A stretch of DNA of 64,000 nt from assembly GCA_023634235.1 (NCBI GenBank), contig JAMKCF010000007.1, positions 5,837,630-5,901,629 on the forward strand. The letters run 5' to 3'. This document shows, piece after piece, positions 60,101 to 64,000 of the stretch (position 1 is the stretch's first letter; each line of letters begins with the position of its first letter). Source of the DNA: Pisaster brevispinus. Taxonomy: Eukaryota > Echinodermata > Asteroidea > Forcipulatida > Asteriidae. The notes under the pieces are model-generated. The model was not told the DNA's origin. It did no database searches and saw only the letters and a list, made by a program, of their open reading frames with translations. The translations under genes were made by a program, and so were the position numbers.

Positions 60101-61949
60101 TTTATAGTCAGTGACCTCTTAGACTCTACTGTGTATACAAATTTCTCAGAAAAACGGATTTAATACAAAGTCTTAATTTAAAAAAAAAAAAAAAAAAAAA
60201 TTCTTCACACTTGTGACATTTTTACAACAACAGGGTGGCCATGTCCCTGACCAACAAAACGTTTTTTTGTTTCTTGGAGTGGTCGGCCTCCAGGGGCAAA
60301 CCTACATTCGGTTGCATAAATTTTTTTTTTAAACCCGATTCGGATCCTCTACAAACGTCACATCTGTGAGAGCTCAAGGGCGTGCTAAGCACAGATTCCT
60401 GCTTACAGATTTCAACCTGCGGAACAAAAAAAATGGAGGAGAGCAACACACAGACAATACCAATTTGACTGGTTCTACTGTTCTCTTGCTCCTACGCTTA
60501 GCATATATCATTATGGACAATTGGTATGACCCGAGGTAGGGCCACTTTGATTGATGGTAACGCACCTTGACTAGACAGAACTCCAGAGGGTTCTCTTTGG
60601 GCTTGCCAAACTTCTCCAGGGCTTCCTTGACGATGGTGTCCGAGGTTCTGCTGACATCGACTAGGAGAGTTTTATACGGGACCTCCGGGAATAGCGTGTG
60701 GGCGTATATCTTCAAGGCTCCCCCTGCAAAGTGCCAGATGTCATTTTGATGGAAGTTCAGTCAACTTGTTGAAACTCCGCCGATAAAATATCAAACATTC
60801 TAAAGCCTTTTGTACATTTGAACAAGTAACTGCAAACTTAACTTGATTGACCCTTAACACTGTACAGCCATCTTCGTATTCCCACCCCCCTCATTTTAAT
60901 TTGAAATTTAAGAGCTGGAAGAGAATGTTAAACATGTACAAATACATGTAGAATGACCTTGTACATTCCAAGGCATTTCCTGGCAGGCAAGATACTGCAC
61001 TAGTAATTAGAAATACGCTGTTACAATCAAACAGTAAGAGTTTTATATAAGTAACTACTGAACAAGTTTTGAGATGTTACCTCCCTTTTTTCATATCAAC
61101 AGATCAAAAGTTGACAAAAATCAGACAGTGCAATCTCCATAAATTATAAGATTTAATGTTTTCAACCATTGAGCTGTGTGCAAATCATGCTTGCAGGAAG
61201 TCCAGGCGCTGTGGCTCTTTTGTTAACATGTGATGTCACAGGTCACATGGTCTATAGTCTGGCAGTATTTCCCCATAGCAGTTTGGTATCCAAATGTCAG
61301 TTTAAAAAACGCTCTCCAACTGGTTCCGGATGGCTAGATCATTGCTCCCATAAAGATTTCCCAAGACTGATTTTCATTGGGATCCGTCATTAGCATCAAT
61401 AACAAACTTCAACACAACAAGTCACAAAAATCTTTCAGAAAACCACGTTCTGATACCTGTGGTAAATGTTATATCAGTAGTAACCACAAGCTACCACGAG
61501 TAACTGTTAGTGACTGAGAGTTACATGTGCCATGAGTAAACTCAAGTTAACTGTCAGCAGCCATGAGTAACCACAAGTAAATTTGAGTAACCATGTATTT
61601 TTGCCCTCAAAATTAAATTTCTGCCCAATTTCTCTGACCCCCAGCTGGTCAGTTTGTTCTGTGTGCTCAGCTAAAACTTAGCAAGGAAAGCGTCACAAAC
61701 AATTGGCATTACTCGACACTCAGTCTGGTGACCTGCTCATTGCTACTTACTGAAGCAAGATTTGTCTGCGCTAAGCAGATTACATTTACCTGAATGCGGG
61801 CGGTTCTTGAAGCGTTCCATCTGCTCCAGCTTCTTCTGGCGTTGTCGCTTCATCACCATCTCGGGGTTGGAGATGGTGCGGGTGAAGCGGGACTTGGACA
61901 GGTCTTGATAGAGTTTGTCTGTCTTACTCTCTTCCTTCTCAGTCTTACT
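35999..61949 (-). CDS. AFDN: Afadin (canoe), 21 exons, N terminus beyond the window
   Basis: Afadin is an actin-binding scaffold of adherens junctions that binds nectins through its PDZ domain and Ras/Rap through its RA domains. I placed 21 exons with AG/GT borders; their phases agree throughout and their 6,696 coding bases make 2,231 codons plus stop. In visible-residue numbers: pre-RA2 linker 1-53, RA2 about 54-150, FHA about 230-300, DIL about 350-760, a Gln/Pro repeat 785-910, PDZ about 930-1045, a Lys/Arg/Glu-rich coiled coil about 1232-1452, polyproline about 1553-1600, a second coiled coil about 1800-2000, and a conserved C-terminal motif near 2190-2222. RA1 and the start codon are not seen and should lie past 64000. 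Human afadin is about 1,820 residues, so this protein is clearly longer, mainly after the PDZ. Introns are full of MITEs and SINEs. Confidence 0.95.
39338..39434 (-). CDS. AFDN: Afadin visible exon 20
   Basis: 97 bases, acceptor TTTTCATAG, donor AA-GTAAGT. It encodes VEEPRQRIQSERDLYATVNK and ends in HPQH plus two bases completed by exon 21. It is a linker without a domain. Confidence 0.85.
40200..40445 (-). CDS. AFDN: Afadin visible exon 19
   Basis: 246 bases, phase 1 at both ends, so it can be skipped without a frame change. It encodes a Pro/Gln/Ser linker (KGAQPAPSQSGPPTPTQPTP) ending in AKSSPNL, similar to the human RSSPNV site after the PDZ. Confidence 0.88.
40749..40867 (-). CDS. AFDN: Afadin visible exon 18 (end of PDZ)
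   Basis: Encodes AAVFLMKTGQIVRLRIAKQG then AIFHGLAAILSQPSPPMQR, the last helix and strand of the PDZ and the conserved QPSP stretch after it. Donor GTAAGT. Confidence 0.92.
41480..41553 (-). CDS. AFDN: Afadin visible exon 17 (PDZ middle)
   Basis: 74 bases encoding DGRIMAGDQILEVDGNSLVG, the canonical PDZ core. Not visible as a long open frame, but splice sites and phase are right (acceptor GTTCCGTAG, donor A-GTGAGT). Confidence 0.92.
41962..42066 (+). repeat. tRNA-derived SINE, family 3 (short copy)
   Basis: TAGCTCAGTTGGTAGAGCGC, an anticodon-like loop with GTT, GGTTCAAGTCCCGCTCC, then 'TCTTTGTTCACACCCAAA'. The acceptor stem is not paired, so it is not a working tRNA-Asn gene. Confidence 0.75.
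42344..42526 (-). CDS. AFDN: Afadin visible exon 16 (PDZ start)
   Basis: 61 codons. It contains the carboxylate-binding loop region SRMGLSIVAAKGVGQEKIGV, nearly the same as in vertebrate afadin, then YVKAVVPGAAAHK. Phase 0 at both ends. Confidence 0.95.
42640..42960. repeat. Intronic old repeat
   Basis: 'CCCTACTTCAAGACTAAAGT' and 'TTCTACCAGTTTTGAAAAAC' are shared with about 45160-45240, so both are fragments of one dispersed repeat. Confidence 0.4.
43004..43502 (-). CDS. AFDN: Afadin visible exon 15 with Gln/Pro nonapeptide repeats
   Basis: It opens with LTVNPTSSGDWTVYLYGS, matching the human RLIPHTRSPGTWTIYF segment, which fixes the acceptor (GGCAAG before 43502). Then come 12 copies of GPPPHMQQQ (43095-43425; variants with Leu for Met or Leu for Pro), and a Gln-rich end to VMVK. 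I know of no such repeat in vertebrate afadin. Confidence 0.9.
43095..43425 (-). repeat. Coding 27-bp minisatellite, 12 copies
   Basis: In-frame 27-bp units, each ending in three Gln codons (CAGCAGCAG). The unit is conserved at the amino-acid level with scattered third-base changes, so it is not a freshly expanded array. Confidence 0.95.
43614..43840. mobile_element. hAT-like MITE
   Basis: 12-bp terminal inverted repeats CAGGGATGTGAT / ATCACATCCCTG. The 6-mer AATAAC flanks both sides (43608-43613, 43841-43846), perhaps the remains of an 8-bp duplication. The interior has GAGCGCAAAGAGCGAAAGCA. The same left end starts the element at 62806. Confidence 0.8.
43860..44598. other. Afadin intron holding a relic of the nonapeptide repeat
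   Basis: 43872-43904 (minus) follows a CTATGCAG acceptor-like site and reads SRGPPPHLQYQHH then stop, one diverged unit of the downstream array. 43920-44240 has open frames on both strands but nothing I recognise. Confidence 0.5.
44599..44846 (-). CDS. AFDN: Afadin visible exon 14 (end of DIL)
   Basis: Encodes LVSVAQTTNDEPSPDGRPVP then IVPEDGYSCEIVKGVPTGLQ and EFLEPLL; human has LPEDGYSCDVVRNIPNGLQEFLDPL. The donor is CAG-GTCGGT in phase 2, which rejoins AGA (Arg) with exon 15. Confidence 0.92.
45535..45693 (-). CDS. AFDN: Afadin visible exon 13 (DIL)
   Basis: 53 codons: ALKLLMAPKDSRDALSTACS then QCFKLNSRQLRALLENY and NELIKK. It corresponds to the human TCFKLNSLQLQALLQNY helix of the DIL domain. 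Confidence 0.93.
45988..46090. mobile_element. Small foldback element in intron
   Basis: AAAGAACCGGTGAACTCAAC at left is mirrored by GTTGAGTCTATCGGTTCTTT at right. The central CATCTGTCAGTTAGGAGA may be the loop. Confidence 0.6.
46283..46548 (-). CDS. AFDN: Afadin visible exon 12 (DIL core)
   Basis: 88 codons: MTLLRRCRVNAGLTIQLFSQ, LFHFVGAWLFNKLIANPQLR and WAEKQGLELAAE. This is the best conserved part of the DIL domain, nearly the same as in human and fly. Confidence 0.95.
47030..48145. repeat. Intronic region rich in TGACGTCA palindromes
   Basis: TGACGTCA occurs at 47301, 47312, 47447, 47607 and 47866, with GTCACGTGAC near 47430 and 47870. GAGCTGTTTCG occurs near 47123 and 48100; the latter is the palindromic GCTGTTTCGCAGCGCTGCGC region. 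Probably a transposable element copy; no frame recognised. Confidence 0.5.
48235..48385 (-). mobile_element. MITE family A, best copy
   Basis: ACAGGCCTGGAATTTCTTCT at left. Internal 'GGCCATTTTTCAGTTTGCAA', 'GGGCACTTTCACCGGAAAAT', 'GGCACCAAGGCCAAGACCAG' and 'GGCCTCCACATGATTCC' run to the degraded right end. Confidence 0.75.
48386..48784. other. Afadin intron, nothing recognised
   Basis: No exon or named repeat. Confidence 0.4.
48785..49068. mobile_element. Inverted-repeat element, family F
   Basis: GCTCAGTCACAAGTGACTGC and 'TAAATTTGAATTCCCCAGAC' at left mirror 'GTCTGAGGAATTCAAATTTA' and 'TTGTGACTAAGCAAGC' at right, arms about 60 bp. One arm matches the 68-bp unit at 9913-10048. Confidence 0.75.
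49548..49664 (-). CDS. AFDN: Afadin visible exon 11, possible cassette in DIL
   Basis: 117 bases, phase 1 at both ends, acceptor GATTCAG, donor G-GTAAGC. It encodes DDDKSNDGWRGGSKDNPLRI then SARWLNPPNHGPPHTRPTV. Joining exons 10 and 12 directly also keeps frame and gives a segment of near-vertebrate length. Confidence 0.82.
49765..49830. repeat. A-rich then T-rich tracts
   Basis: A run of A with a few G (49769-49806) followed by a T run, just upstream of exon 11 in the direction of transcription. Part could serve as a polypyrimidine tract. Confidence 0.6.
49920..51280. other. Afadin intron, nothing recognised
   Basis: Open frames are short, and low-complexity A-rich segments (50475-50640) explain the longest one. 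No named repeat. Confidence 0.4.
51281..51597 (-). repeat. tRNA-derived SINE, family 1
   Basis: Tail 'TTTCTGGTAATAAAACCAAG', body 'CACCAGGGTTAATCCC' and 'CATCCGAAGGACAAAGCAAT', degraded head 'GGACTCGAACCCCCACTCTG'. It ends about 40 bases from exon 10. Confidence 0.75.
51640..51737 (-). CDS. AFDN: Afadin visible exon 10 (DIL)
   Basis: 98 bases: HLVHSIQREMNVMLSAFLDP then SEEADAERDMST. Matches human YLVHCLQSELNNYMPAFLDDP. Acceptor GATATTGCAG, donor ACAG-GTTAGT. Confidence 0.92.
52050..52195 (-). CDS. AFDN: Afadin visible exon 9 (DIL)
   Basis: 146 bases: KHNQIAGVLAFWLANASEFL then HFIKEDQALSSISQDAQDIL and QQCIQQIF. Matches human NIAGALAFWMANASELLNFI. Acceptor CCACTACAG, donor CG-GTAGGT. Confidence 0.93.
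52265..52440 (-). mobile_element. MITE family A with internal triplication
   Basis: GCCTGGAATTTCATCTTTGA at left and the usual internal words. 'ATTGGAAATTCTTAAAGTCA' occurs three times in tandem (about 52334-52395). Confidence 0.8.
52688..52893 (-). CDS. AFDN: Afadin visible exon 8 (DIL start)
   Basis: 206 bases: EDKFLGTFIHDVNGANIYFK then LAPTYTLYLGCRFRLSKLYR and PEMGPTERAQRL. Matches human FKLSPTYVLYMACRYVLS and RPDISPTERTHK. Acceptor CTTAACAG, donor GAG-GTATTT. Confidence 0.94.
53035..53155. repeat. Dispersed repeat also near 24070
   Basis: 'TCAGCTGTTGCAAACTGCTT', 'CCAAAAGGACCTGTGG', 'GGCCTGACGTTTCGACCCTA'. Confidence 0.6.
53487..53765 (+). mobile_element. Family P element
   Basis: It begins ATACTTTTTGAGGCTTTGCA and runs through 'GGTAACACCATGTG', 'TTATTCTACTGCCGCG' and 'GGGAAATCGGCCGGGACTAC'. 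It extends past the point where 15857-16080 stops. Confidence 0.7.
53766..54304. other. Afadin intron, nothing recognised
   Basis: 'AAAATGTGGGCACTCCAAA' is directly repeated near 54088 and 54117. No exon found. Confidence 0.4.
54305..54530 (+). repeat. tRNA-derived SINE, family 3
   Basis: 'TTTGGTGTGATTGCTGGCTA', 'TGACTGGCACCCCCGAACAA', a tRNA-like core interrupted by 'TTTGTCATG', then GGTTCAAATCCTGCTC and 'TTTCTTTGTTCAACCTTAAA'. Confidence 0.75.
54923..55073 (-). CDS. AFDN: Afadin visible exon 7 (FHA-DIL linker)
   Basis: 151 bases: DWARREQKKPSNFETTFDVD, then RPPEVLPATLEFKEA. ETTFD and LPA.LEF match human QETTFDLGG and LPASIEF. Acceptor TTGAAACAG, donor G-GTAAGT. Confidence 0.92.
55480..55640. 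mobile_element. Inverted-repeat MITE next to FHA exon
   Basis: GGGCCTTTTTCAAAACCATG then GCTCGGGCTC at left; GAGCTCGAGCCGTGG then TTTTCTAAAAAAAGGG at right. A relative with GGGCCTTTTCCAAACC ends is at 35270-35395. Confidence 0.75.
55661..55864 (-). CDS. AFDN: Afadin visible exon 6 (FHA)
   Basis: 68 codons, phase 0: LFSPGIQPRHCVVANMEGVV, TVTPTSPESETYVNGQRIYE, TTMLQHGAVVRFG. Human has GPGIQPHHC, GVVTVTP and TYV.GQRI.ETTMLQ. Confidence 0.95.
56694..56800 (-). CDS. AFDN: Afadin visible exon 5 (start of FHA)
   Basis: 107 bases: GTDIIDYKPKRHRLQENVTE then VGSEHEVSNTGQYLQ, equivalent to human PKLYRLQLSVTEVGTE. Found by phase and splice sites (acceptor GTATTTTAG, donor CAG-GTAAAA). Confidence 0.9.
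56801..57589. other. Afadin intron with AACCAGTTAACTGGTT motifs
   Basis: 57380-57460 has several versions of GGTTAACCAGTTAACTGG and AAACGGTT, self-complementary simple repeats. No exon found. Confidence 0.5.
57590..57730 (-). CDS. AFDN: Afadin visible exon 4 (end of RA2)
   Basis: 141 bases: ELIFELKLRPTDYQPRLQKQ then IPPERLPYFLELNE. Human has ILVFQLKRRPPDH and LPPEKLPYLVELS. Acceptor TGCTCTGTAG, donor G-GTATTT. Confidence 0.93.
58095..58301. mobile_element. MITE family B
   Basis: GGGCCCAATTTTATAGAGCT at left, 'GACTGGTATCCTGCTCATTT' inside, 'AGCAGCTCTTTAAAATTGAT' at right. Confidence 0.8.
58421..58544 (-). CDS. AFDN: Afadin visible exon 3 (RA2)
   Basis: 124 bases: VVVPPDEDPAAYIEKGGWGK, EHIMDDDESPLEAVMRWPDA. 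Human has EIILDDDECPLQIFREWPSD. Acceptor TTGGTAG, donor GAG-GTAAGC. Confidence 0.93.
58560..60565. other. Afadin intron: AT-rich block, SINE-1 fragment, poly-A
   Basis: 58690-58880 is nearly all A/T with TTTATT repeats. 59905-59975 is a reversed SINE-1 head (CTGATCAGAAACACCAGAGC). An A tract of about 20 lies near 60180-60200. No exon recognised. Confidence 0.5.
60566..60723 (-). CDS. AFDN: Afadin visible exon 2 (RA2)
   Basis: 158 bases: GALKIYAHTLFPEVPYKTLL, VDVSRTSDTIVKEALEKFGK, PKENPLEFCLVK. Human has TLRIYADSLKPNIPYKTILL and ALEKYGLEKENP. Acceptor TTTGCAG, donor AAG-GTGCGT. RA2 binds GTP-loaded Ras/Rap in the family. Confidence 0.95.
61270..61789. repeat. Intronic MITE Q and B-like fragments
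   Basis: 61285-61345 has 'CCAAATGTCAGTTTAAAAAA' and 'ACTGGTTCCGGATGGCTAGA' (Q-like). 61675-61785 has GCTTACT/CTAAGCAG words of family B right beside the exon 1 donor. Confidence 0.45.
61790..61949 (-). CDS. AFDN: Afadin visible exon 1 (before RA2)
   Basis: 160 bases: SKTEKEESKTDKLYQDLSKS, RFTRTISNPEMVMKRQRQKK. Human has FTRTISNPEVVMKRRRQQK. Acceptor CTGATTCAG, donor CAG-GTAAAT. Upstream exons with RA1 were not found before the window ends. Confidence 0.94.
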
Positions 61950-62206
61950 CTGAATCAGGAGACCGACCAAAAAAACCCCACAAACATTAGTAAGACTACA
62001 AACTGTCTAAATAGAAACATATGCAGGAGAGAGAGAGTCACTGCTGACAACAAAAAGTCTGACACTGGGATCCAGATCTTAGGAGATACATTGAAAATAA
62101 CCTCTCGATTTTAAGGAGCTTTTGGGAACAGTATCCACAGTGCGAGAGAAGTACATGTAGAACACAGAGAATGACTTATTTTATTTGGAGAAAACTACAG
62201 CAATTT

Positions 62207-62569
62207 CAGGGCTCAAATTTGGGGGAAATATATCTGCAAGACCGCAGGGCTTGTAGCTCAAAATGTTTACTGGACCAGAATTTATTTTACAATGACCAGA
62301 ATCAAAATGAGTTGAACAAGCACTAAGAGAAAATCCTATCTCATTTGTCTTATGTGAAGCACTTCGATACTGAAGAGAATTGAAAGATATTATATCAGAT
62401 TCCTAGTCAACATTTTGTCAAAAAAAAGTACTACACAATGAGGTAGCCTATTATAATTGAATTGAAAAACACAAGACCACCGCCCGGGCTTGTCTGGTTG
62501 TGAGTTTACTGGCCCGATGCTAAAATCACTGGCCCCAGGCCTGTGGTCCAGTGTTAATTTCGAGCCCTG
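62207..62569. mobile_element. hAT-like MITE family D, complete
   Basis: CAGGGCTCAAATTTGGGGG at left and AATTTCGAGCCCTG at right are inverted. 363 bp, with no coding frame. Confidence 0.75.
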
Positions 62570-62654
62570 AATTTTTATTCACCAGGCAGACTTTCAAAAG
62601 TCTGAATTCAGATTCAAGTCTGAAATTTCTCATCCCTGTATTTGGGAGTACTTT

Positions 62655-62805
62655 AAGCCTGGAATTACATGGAGGCCATGGCTGTGGCTGTTGCCCCTGT
62701 TCTTGGCCTTGGTGCCCCTTCAAAAAGTTTCCAATTAGACTTTAAAAGATTTTTCCAAAAGAAGTACCCTTTGCAAAAGTGAAAATGGCCTTGCCCTCTC
62801 AAAGT
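62655..62805 (+). mobile_element. MITE family A, cut by the next element
   Basis: AGCCTGGAATTACATGGAGG at left and family words up to 'GGCCTTGCCCTCTCAAAG'. The right terminus is replaced by CAGGGATGTGATTGG at 62806. Confidence 0.7.
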
Positions 62806-63348
62806 CAGGGATGTGATTGGACCTTGACAAAAAAACCTGAAAATGTTCGTGCGAAGCACGAACACCGCGAGCGCGCAGCGCGAAGCCACTTACGGCGTGG
62901 GGTCCGGGGCCCTTAAGCGGGCCCCGGAATTTTTTTTAAGTGCAGATGCTCTGTGGTGCTCTCTAGGCCTTTCTGGGACATCTTTATAATAAGAATATTT
63001 TGCCATTTTTGTTGTCTCTTCTTTAACTTTTTCAGTTCATTAGTATCACTATTGGTTTGTCACTAAATTTTGTCATTAAAATACACTGGTATTACTGACA
63101 TTGTAGAATAAGAATAAGCAAAAAATACATTATTCCAATCAGTTGATATTGTTTTGTTCAATCCGTTAATGAATGGAACATACCACCTTTAGTGGCACCA
63201 GTCTAGAAGTTTTGCTCGTATTTTGTCACCCTTCTTTAATAAAAAAGAGGAGAAAACAAATGAAGAATAAAACACAAAGAAATATCCACAAAAAATCAAA
63301 CCACACTAGACAATCATTCATAACGGACAATGGATGTGTTTTTATTTG

Positions 63349-63507
63349 CTATTTCATGTCAGTAAACAACACAGCAGACGAAGTCCTGTCCATTGAAAGA
63401 GTGCTCAGCACCTTTGAATCCTTCGCAAGCTCCTTTGCAAGGTCTATGACAACTGGGGCCATGGTCATGGGCAAACTATGTTCGGCCATTACTCCCAGAA
63501 CCATTGC
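63349..63507 (-). CDS. Transposase-like C-terminal exon
   Basis: After an AATTTTTCAG acceptor the frame runs 52 codons to TAG: AMVLGVMAEHSLPMTMAPVV, IDLAKELAKDSKVLSTLSMD, RTSSAVLF. The 'EHSLP...D...L...K..S....DRT' layout resembles the start of the DUF4371/hAT-like transposase family (..HN.P....D.......P.S......C.RT). It may be a decayed or alternative 3' exon of a transposon gene read toward the left. It is inside the presumed afadin first introns but is not afadin. Confidence 0.4.
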   Translation of the reverse strand, partial: AMVLGVMAEHSLPMTMAPVVIDLAKELAKDSKVLSTLSMDRTSSAVLFTDMK

Positions 63508-64000
63508 CTGAAAAATTTGAATAATTTAAGACAATTCAGTCATCATGTAAAAATGACAATACCATTGATGCACTTCGTCCAATAATATGACCTAAACTCC
63601 TTAAAAACATGCTTAAATAATGTACACAAAATACAGACCGCTTTTACGGCTTTACTTTTATTCACAACGAGAATTGAATGGCTAATGGGAAGTGATCAAG
63701 TGAACATGCACTACTTAATTGCAAAATGTTCACGCCCTTTTAAAAAAATTGCCAGGGGTTCCCCTACGGGCGGTGAGCCCATTTTGGCTGATTCCAATTT
63801 GAATAACATGTGTTATCCAAATTAAAATCAGAGTCAAATATTTATTATAAATCATTACTAAAATGTTTGAAACTCTACAAAAAAATTAGCCTTAGTTAGT
63901 GGGAAAAAATATCAAACAGGTCAGCAGGGTCTGCAGTAATCAATTACTACGCCTCGTCCTAGGGTGCTAACTCAACTGCACTATTTTATGACACAATTTT
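63508..64000. other. No exon recognised
   Basis: The right edge of the window shows no RA1 exon of afadin and no element terminus. Confidence 0.45.

Larger units (their letters stand above)
62806..64000 (-). mobile_element. hAT-like element, left end and part of interior
   Basis: It starts CAGGGATGTGATTGG like the MITE at 43614. Next comes a palindrome-rich block (GTTCGTGCGAAGCACGAAC, GGGCCCTTAAGCGGGCCC; 62842-62927). On the minus strand at 63349-63507 is a transposase-like terminal exon. The other end is not in the window. Confidence 0.55.

Overview
This is a window of eukaryotic, metazoan nuclear DNA: spliced genes with GT-AG introns, long introns, and a dense load of small interspersed repeats. 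Protein similarity, recalled from known families without any search, points to an invertebrate, most likely a marine deuterostome such as an echinoderm. The abundance of TACATGTA-type palindromes, tRNA-headed SINEs and many short inverted-repeat elements fits that, but the species assignment is an inference.

Layout, left to right. At 2035-2174 (minus) is the first coding exon of a DOP1 (Dopey) family gene whose body runs off the left edge. From 2.2 to 21.2 kb I find no convincing gene. That stretch holds SINEs, MITE-like inverted-repeat elements, a 1.5-kb element with perfect 27-bp terminal inverted repeats, a 50-bp palindromic minisatellite and recent tandem duplications. At 21212-22753 (plus) is an intact, intronless B3GALNT2-type glycosyltransferase. 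At 24790-25188 (minus) is LSM10 of the U7 snRNP, with an unusual Arg-Gly tail. Divergent from it, at 26560-29954 (plus), is a three-exon gene for a three-SH3 protein that I identify as an ortholog of Drosophila Dlish/Vamana.

From 35999 to 61949 (minus) lies most of an afadin (AFDN/canoe) gene. I could place 21 exons whose phases join without conflict into 2,231 codons plus stop: the linker before RA2, RA2, FHA, DIL, PDZ, a proline-rich region, long charged coiled coils and the C terminus. RA1 and the start must lie beyond the right edge or be missing from what I can see. Notable points are a 39-codon phase-1/1 exon inside the DIL region, a 12-copy Gly-Pro-Pro-Pro-His-Met-Gln-Gln-Gln repeat before the PDZ, and a 3.2-kb last exon.

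The genes are not an operon and have no obvious shared job. Afadin (cell junctions, actin) and Dlish (Fat/Dachsous signalling in flies) both act at the cell cortex. B3GALNT2 and DOP1 act in the secretory pathway, and LSM10 acts in histone mRNA 3'-end processing. The remaining sequence is mostly layered transposon debris, including several nested insertions and, at the right end, a hAT-like element carrying a transposase-like exon. I found no convincing undescribed system; the best leads are listed as findings.
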